Part shown: positions 58,018 through 64,000 of the stretch, one piece after another | Position numbering within the stretch: the stretch's first letter is position 1 | Layout of the letters: every line of letters starts with the position of its first letter | Assembly (NCBI RefSeq): GCF_035083965.1 | Contig: NC_089735.1 | Span: forward strand, 10,876,001-10,940,000 | Source: Branchiostoma lanceolatum | Lineage: Eukaryota; Chordata; Leptocardii; Amphioxiformes; Branchiostomatidae | Direction of reading: 5' to 3' | DNA: 64,000 bases | Notes under the pieces: model-generated | The model's input: the letters and a program-made list of their open reading frames with translations, nothing else | Database searches by the model: none | What the model was told of the DNA's origin: nothing | Program-made: the position numbers and the translations under genes

Positions 58018-59976
58018 ATGCGATGAATGGTACCTCTGTCAAAAATGTACAAGAAGTTATGTTGATGTTCTTTTCACCCAATTATTTTACTGTGAAAATG
58101 AATTAGAGTATGTTCTGTAGAAAGTTATCCTTTTGTTTGTTAATGTATCTTTTAATGGTAGACTGGTTAAAGTAGTATGTGTTGTTGAACTATCTAGTGA
58201 TTTACTAGTGACATCTAGTAACCTTGTAAAAGGGATTTGTATGGAACAAGCTGTTACTTATTTCAACACCAATGTGATCTAGGTAATAGTAAGTGTATTA
58301 ACAATGACAGCATTTGGTAGAAATTGGACATAACATGATGATTCTCACTTGGATTAGGCAACAGACAAGATGGTTTGATATTTGAATTTTTCTGAATGAG
58401 TAGAAAGGTACAAGATTGTAGGATTTGGTAAAACCTGTATCAGTGCCAACTTAAAAGGGCCAGAAGTTTTGACCTCATGAAACTGATAAGAAACTGTAAA
58501 GAAAATTGGTCTATTTTATTCTTGTTTGTATTGTAGCAAAAGAAAAAACAACTTGAAAAGGTTTTTTTTAGTTATTTCTTCAAACCATTCATCAAGCCCT
58601 TTCTATTGTGCTCAAACTAGGCTCTTGAATTGTGGCAACTAGTTTCAAGCATTGTTATATCATTCCTATTACTGTAAAGAGTTAGGAGAGGGGGCATGTA
58701 ATGTTTGCATGCATCAATTCAGAAAATCATGTCTGTGTGATATGCTATAATGGCACTAAGAAACCCTTGTATAAAACATTGAATCATGCCTTACATGTGT
58801 TCTTGCTTCACCTCTGATCTGTCTCGTTGCTATTTGATACAAGACATGCATCCACAAACACTAAGTATACAAAACAACAAATCGCAAGGAGTTCATAGTT
58901 ATCAATACGTAAACCAAAGGTACATTTATCTCCAGTGAAGGTGACCTGTGCTGATTTGAATTTAGCCCCAGCACCCCCTGCAACTATCAGAATTTGAATC
59001 TAAGTCAGAAAGGAAAAGAATTTTGGGTTCAGATTTTGAGATTGAAATGTTTTTAGCCGCTCTCCTCAAAAGATCTTAAGAGAATACAAATGATTGAATC
59101 GGTGCTGTAAGTAACGTTACTCTCCAAGCAGAGGTTGAAGGAGGGGATTATATACTTATAAACCATGTGTAATATGAATTGTTGTATTTTCTTCCTCATG
59201 ACAAGTTTATGACACTTCAAAAACAATCTCTCAGTTGATGAAAATTATGATACTCCAACAAAATTGTCAAGGTCGAATTATGACTGGACAGGACCGATTG
59301 CAAGGACTTGCTGCTTTAATACCTGTTACTAAAATGGCTGTAAAAGTTTTTGTTATACCAAGGATATCCTTGATAGCACTTTTTAAAAATTGTTCTACTG
59401 TAGAAAAAACAGATATTGTACAAGCATCATGCACCCATAGCATGAAAGTCAACTAGTTTGTCATAGTCTATCTGATTTGTAGCTGACTATTATAGCATGT
59501 AATAATGATGTATATAAAGCCATGTGCCTTTTCAAATTGCATTTCTGAGTGGTGGAATAGAGGAAGTTGCTACATTTGTACAGGCTTTCTCCTTTGTGTA
59601 TCCGTTTATTCGACATTTGTCAGGTCTGTTTTGGTACAAAAAGTGGGATGTCAACTCCAGCAAATTTATACATGTATTCAGAAGATTGAAACCAGGATTT
59701 CACCCCCTGTCCCAATGGGTCAGTCCAGCCAATAAGAACGCATTTAGGGGTCACAGGTTAAAACATGCCAAAGGTCACAAATTTTGGTCATTTTTTTGTC
59801 CTCCCTTGCCTAAAACTGGACCTTTCTGGCCAAAATTTGCCTAGGAAAAATTCTTTTAACATATAAGCCGAGAATTGAATCGATGCACAGTGCGCTCTAG
59901 CTTCTGCAGGCATGCCCACCTAGGCCTAAATTTGATTTAGATTTATCATAATTTTTCCGTTTTTGGTCGCCACAGT
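58018..59976. other. Spacer between NOLC1 and FAM241B
   Basis: This stretch holds the NOLC1 3' UTR and the FAM241B upstream region. A 73-codon frame at 59235-59456 and overlapping frames at 59505-59844 have no recognisable domain or coding-like codon use. No repeat with clear termini was identified. Confidence 0.55.
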
Positions 59977-61248
59977 ATGGTCAGAATTTTAGCTAACGGT
60001 GAAATCGTGCAGGACGACGATCCGAGAGTACGGAGACCTAACCAACAACGCCAGCAGGGGGCCAGGAGACAGGTGAGAAGCGAACAAAAATTATTGAGTA
60101 GCGAAAAAAAGAACTTGTTTACGGGCGTCGACGTGTCCGCTGCGATGTAAACATTTCCATCTCTAACGCTGATGCTTAGAAAATTATACTCGATCTATAA
60201 TTTGTATCCTTCATCCCAGGTTAACAATTTTAACCACAACCAGGAGCTATGTAAAGGAATAGGAAAAGGACAGCGCCATAAGATTGATTACGTTTGATGT
60301 GGAAAACTAAATTGTTTACAGATTTAGACAACGCCCCCCTCCCCACCCTGTTCCATTTGCTGTCGCTGACTCGCCACTGTGCCCTACCTCATTTTCTAAA
60401 AGACCATTATCAATGTTTACCGTATGTTTTCTACTTTAACTATTAATATACAAAACCGCTCGGAGTGATTTTACGTGTACCTGACCCTTGTGAAGGAGTA
60501 AATAAGCTAGTTCGGAGTTGCTACTACGCATGTGCAGTGTCAAAGGTGAAGGCCCCCGCGACGAAAACATGACCCGTCTGGGCGTTGTTATGCAAATCGA
60601 GACATTGTGGAGGCGAGCACTGTTTCCGTCGCGGGGGCCTTCACCTTTGACACTGCACATGCGTAGTAGCAACTCCGAACTAGCTTATATGCTGTCCCTT
60701 GGGGGCACTAGTCTTGGCCTGTTAGCTGTGCCACCTACTGAGATTTGCTTGTACTGCATATTAGTTACATATTCATTCAGTAATAAAGTTCATTCATTCA
60801 TTCATTTATTCATTCATGTATCTGAAGTACAGCCAGTAGGTATCCATTTGAGTGATGAGGCTGTTGTCGTGTCTTTTAACATGCGCAAAGCACCTCCTTG
60901 ATCACGGGAATCCCATCTTACGTCCCTTCCAAAAGACGAATGCAGCTCCAACCAGGATGCCCTTCATGATGAAAGCTTTCTTTTCCTTACCAACTCCAGG
61001 GTTACATCCAGCACGAGGAACAGCCGAATGTTGGTCCAGGAGGACAGCATGTACAGCAGGTGTCCATGTTCGACGCTATAAACCAGAAACTCTTGGCGCT
61101 GGGAATCCCTCGTTTTCAACTCGCGGGCACAACCGTGGAACCCATCGCAACTGTCGGAGTGGCTGTCGTGTTCCTGTTGATGGGTGTGAGGGGACTGCTG
61201 TTCATTGGGCTGCTGTTCGGAGTGTCGTATCTTAGCCGGCAACAGTGA
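59977..61248 (+). CDS. FAM241B: FAM241B-like small membrane protein
   Basis: Two exons, 59977-60072 and 61000-61248, join in phase 0 to 114 residues (human about 121). The first 19 residues (MVRILANGEIVQDDDPRVR) appear identical to the vertebrate protein as I recall it. A Gln/Arg/Gly-rich linker follows, then FDAINQKLLALGIPRFQL. The C-terminus is hydrophobic (VEPIATVGVAVVFLLMGVRG and LLFIGLLFGVSYLS), consistent with one or two membrane segments. The vertebrate protein (formerly C10orf35) has been linked to lysosome homeostasis, and its biochemical role is not established. Intron 1 contains a perfect 62-bp-arm hairpin (60502-60688) and a reversed SINE fragment just before exon 2. Confidence 0.93.
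60502..60688. mobile_element. Perfect 62-bp-arm hairpin element in FAM241B intron 1
   Basis: Bases 60502-60563 and 60627-60688 are exact inverted copies (starting ATAAGCTAGTTCGGAG) around a 63-bp loop. Arms without a mismatch imply recent insertion or ongoing arm correction. The arms contain GTCAAAGGTGAAGG, and the same peptide-like frame appears on both strands as a consequence of the palindrome. Confidence 0.9.
60899..60972 (-). mobile_element. SINE family 2 fragment, reversed
   Basis: Read on the minus strand, GAAGGGCATCCTGGTTGGAG through TGGGATTCCCGTGATCA matches the SINE-like body at 17606-17670. It ends about 30 bp before FAM241B exon 2. Confidence 0.65.
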
Positions 61249-61521
61249 GGGCTCACCATTAAAAACACTGCAGAAATCAACATTGTCTCTCGTACTAACC
61301 TCCCCTATCTCATGGTCACCTCAGCTGACAACATTGTGAACTGTGCAGGTTGAAAAGAAGGTTGTCAGATTTTTTGGTTCAATCTTCACAAGAAGTACTA
61401 ATGAAAATTGTGGAGGTTGTTTTCTAAGGCGGGGTAGTAGAATTACTAATTCCACAGTTACTGGGACTGTAAGGTTAAGAAGGCTTGTGATAATCAGACC
61501 GCGAGCAGACACGGTGTGAAC
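61249..61521. other. FAM241B 3' UTR or spacer
   Basis: A short stretch between the FAM241B stop codon and the 68-codon frame, with no feature seen. Confidence 0.5.
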
Positions 61522-61728
61522 ATGATTGTGTTTGACCGTACGCTGCACCCTGTAGTGCTGGCTGTTCTTCTGCTGGTGTACGTGCTGGGCGGGGTTCTGT
61601 GGTTGTTCCCCGTAGGGATGGTCATGTGGTTCGTGTACTTGTGGAGGACGCCGGAAGCTCCACGGCCACCGGTCAGCGATAACGGGCCGCCGAACACGTG
61701 TTGTTACCAACCCACGCGATACAAATGA
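61522..61728 (+). CDS. Unassigned 68-residue hydrophobic small protein frame
   Basis: ATG 61522 (A at -3) opens a 68-codon frame ending at TGA 61726-61728. Residues about 9-40 are strongly hydrophobic (HPVVLAVLLLVYVLGGVLWL and then FPVGMVMWFVYLW), enough for one long or two short membrane segments. A Pro-rich hydrophilic tail has a Cys pair (NTCCYQPTRYK). Codons are G/C-ending and the base composition stands out from AT-rich flanks, as for real exons here. I do not recognise it. It could be an independent small gene, a second cistron in the FAM241B transcript, or a terminal exon. Confidence 0.45.
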   Translation: MIVFDRTLHPVVLAVLLLVYVLGGVLWLFPVGMVMWFVYLWRTPEAPRPPVSDNGPPNTCCYQPTRYK

Positions 61729-62512
61729 TCTCACAGCAATCTTTGCTCATAGAGCGGTGTTCAAAAATGAAGGTTGTCCAGCTCGCCTTGTTCTTAAAGT
61801 CTAGTTTGACTTCTGAATAGTCTATGTAGAGGTTTAGATTGATGTCTGCCTATTAGGGTTTTCAATACTAGTAGCTTTGTAACCGTCTGTCCAATGCACA
61901 CAGTACAAAATGATCCTGCAGGCTTCCTTGTCTCAATTGTAGAGCATACTCGCTCACATTATCATAAGCTGTAACATTTTCATGTCAATCAATTGAGAGT
62001 ATCCCTAGTAATTTGAGCAAGTATGTTGTCATTGATATGTCTGCTGCCTTACTTGTTCATGATGTGTTACCCAATTGCAGATGACCCGTGGCTAACAAAG
62101 AATTTCCGCATCTGCAGGGTATCAAGTTACAGTGTTAGGACATTAACCAATAATGATATTAGCTGGTAATGTTACAGTAATGCCAGTCACTGTTCTGTGA
62201 TTGTACATATTGTAAAGGCTGGGTGATATGCCATGGCTTAAGTGCATTTGATAAGATGCGCATGCTATGACTTCAGTGCTACATTAGACAGGGTTGTGGA
62301 CAAGAATTGCACAGTAAAATCATCAACAGGGTTAGATACAATTTACGTAAGAGCCGGTGAGTCAAAGAGTAATTATATTGGATATCACAGGATATAATGA
62401 AGTTATGGAACTGATGTTATAATGTGTTACTAAGCCATGTACGGACAGAAAAAGTTCTCTGAGTTTTCATTTAGATGCTTATAAATGAATGAGATACAGA
62501 GATGTGACTAAG

Positions 62513-62655
62513 TAGCCTGGGTGCCATCCTAGTTGGTTGTTACAAGTTTATTTTCGCTTCCATACAAGTGCACAATCCCAGACTAGTCTGTTAGCAGCGC
62601 ACTACTACTTTGAAAGTGATTGAAAAATAACTACTAGTAGGATGGTACCCAGGAT
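62513..62655. repeat. Short hairpin MITE (TAGCCTGGGTGCCATCC type)
   Basis: The left end TAGCCTGGGTGCCATCCTA and the inverted right end TAGGATGGTACCCAGG pair. It is related to the element at 53486-53595. Confidence 0.6.
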
Positions 62656-63339
62656 AATGACTTTATGCTGGAATGCACAATAAAACAGGAAAATAGATAT
62701 TCTTGTTCTGATCTGAACGACATGGATGACACGACTGTATTACATGGATGAGTCTCTTGTGTTGTAAAATACATGTAGTTCAAATTTTCCATGATGTTAG
62801 TATTACAATTTTACCAATACAGGGTTTTAATGCTATTTCATAGAATGTTGAAAAATTAATGATACTGTTTGGACCGGGCGAATTGTACAGGTATTTGGAA
62901 AGGGGTCTATTGTACAGGGCATAATGATTCAGAAAAAGGAGAAAAAGATCAGACTGTAATGTTAGACTTGATGCTGCAGATGTGTATTATCACAGATTAG
63001 TCAGGCTTGAATTACAGCTTGTAAATGTAATACTGTTCTGGTCTCCCTTAACTGAAGAATTTTATTGGATTCACAAGAACATATCGTGCCTTCTATGTAT
63101 AATGCAATGTTTTTGGGCTGTGGTAAATTGGATTAAAATCATGAAACCTTGGCTTTTTGTGTAAAAATTATAATTTGAAATTAAGATTTTTTTACTATAG
63201 ATTTCCATGTATTTGTATCTAAATCCAATGTGACCCATATCCCAACATTTTGGACGTCCCAACTCAACCCTTCTACTGTCAGTCTACCTATTAGGAAGTG
63301 GTCTCAGCTGCCATGAAATTTACACTTAAAGAATACTTT

Positions 63340-63469
63340 GATATTGCCTGTTCAAATTCCTCTTAATCCAGTGTGGCCCATTTTAGGTGTCCAATTCCTT
63401 GTTTGATATTGCCTGTTCAAATTCTTCTTAATCCAGTGTAGCCCATTTTAGGTGTCCAATTCCTTGTTC
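63340..63469 (+). repeat. 65-bp tandem duplication
   Basis: GATATTGCCTGTTCAAATTC begins at 63340 and again at 63405. The two units differ at about two bases. Confidence 0.95.
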
Positions 63470-64000
63470 TACCATCGTTGTTGTCTCCGGTGTGTTAATC
63501 TACCACTATCTCCATGAAGCGTTATTTTTTTTACATGAACATTTTTTTTTCAGATTTATAATTCAGTTTTTCAATGTGACCCAAGTTAAAACATTGCGGT
63601 CGTCCTCATTTGGTCAATCTGGTCCCAGCTGTTAGCCGATCCTCTCCATCTAATAAGTCATTTTCCTTTGAACCAATTTCCGTGATCGACGAGCTTTCCA
63701 CCACCTCCTGATCAACTGCAATTGCCCCACTTCCCCCCGTGTACTTAATGATCTTTAATTTGGAAGCCTCCGGTGGAAATCAATCAGAAGGTGTTTGATT
63801 TAGTGAAACTGCCCCGAGTGACGTATGTGGTGGAGAAAGGGCACTGACCGAAAGTAAATCATGGCTTGAATATATTATCCATGTATAACCTGCTTCATGT
63901 CATACCTGGGCCGGGATAACGTTCGATACGGGTGTTTCGGACTGGTCTATGTTTTACCGTACTGCCAGGGCTTCCATCGAATAATTCGAACGCGCTTCAA

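Larger units (their letters stand above)
61729..64000. other. Right end of window, no recognised gene
   Basis: This stretch contains the hairpin MITE 62513-62655 and a 65-bp tandem duplication (63340-63469). No exon was supported on either strand. The last 400 bp are more GC-balanced and could approach the regulatory region of a gene beyond the edge. Confidence 0.5.

Noticed and set aside
60436-60901. Frames on both strands starting MLLRMCSVKGEGPRD
   Set aside because: The identical start on both strands is caused by the perfect hairpin at 60502-60688.

Overview
The window looks like nuclear DNA of an invertebrate chordate, most probably a lancelet (Branchiostoma). This is inferred from gene content and architecture, not from a database match. 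Genes are intron-rich with GT-AG introns. Carboxypeptidase E reassembles from nine coding exons, as I recall for its vertebrate counterpart. The proteins (CPE, TFAM, NUDCD3, NOLC1, FAM241B, TANGO2) resemble vertebrate orthologues, while a TRIM-NHL gene and a TPR-TIR gene fit the expanded innate-immunity repertoire of lancelets. Introns and spacers are full of short inverted-repeat elements. Nothing is bacterial: there are no operons or CRISPR arrays, and I found no rRNA gene or intact tRNA gene.

Layout. 0-12.3 kb: a five-coding-exon cupin gene of the DUF985 type (+), then two tandem copies of TANGO2 (+). The copies lie in a segmental duplication that also carried the last cupin exon along, leaving an orphan exon between them. 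14.5-16.4 kb: a single-exon RING/B-box/coiled-coil/NHL-like TRIM gene (+). 20.9-32.3 kb: carboxypeptidase E (-), whose introns hold a 3.1 kb element with long inverted arms, nested MITEs and tandem repeats. 34.4 kb: a 49-codon frame (-) of unknown identity. 34.9-39.7 kb: mitochondrial transcription factor A, seven exons (+). 42.0-44.7 kb: an IFIT-like TPR protein with an RGG-rich insertion and a C-terminal TIR-like domain (+). 46.2-51.0 kb: NUDCD3 (-), head-to-head with NOLC1/Nopp140 (51.4-58.0 kb, +) across about 400 bp. 60.0-61.2 kb: FAM241B (+), followed by an unassigned 68-codon membrane-protein frame. The rest to 64 kb has no recognised gene.

The genes do not form one pathway. CPE acts in the secretory pathway, TFAM and probably TANGO2 relate to mitochondria, NUDCD3 and NOLC1 are housekeeping (dynein/HSP90 client chaperoning and nucleolar assembly), and TRIM and TPR-TIR are likely signalling or immune. 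The strongest leads are the TPR-RGG-TIR protein, the TANGO2 duplication whose junction seems to supply one copy's stop codon, and a well-resolved set of mobile elements with readable target-site duplications, two of them nested inside copies of the same older MITE.

Exon coordinates were derived by hand from splice-site consensus and reading-frame continuity. Every multi-exon model closes in frame, but no transcript data were used.
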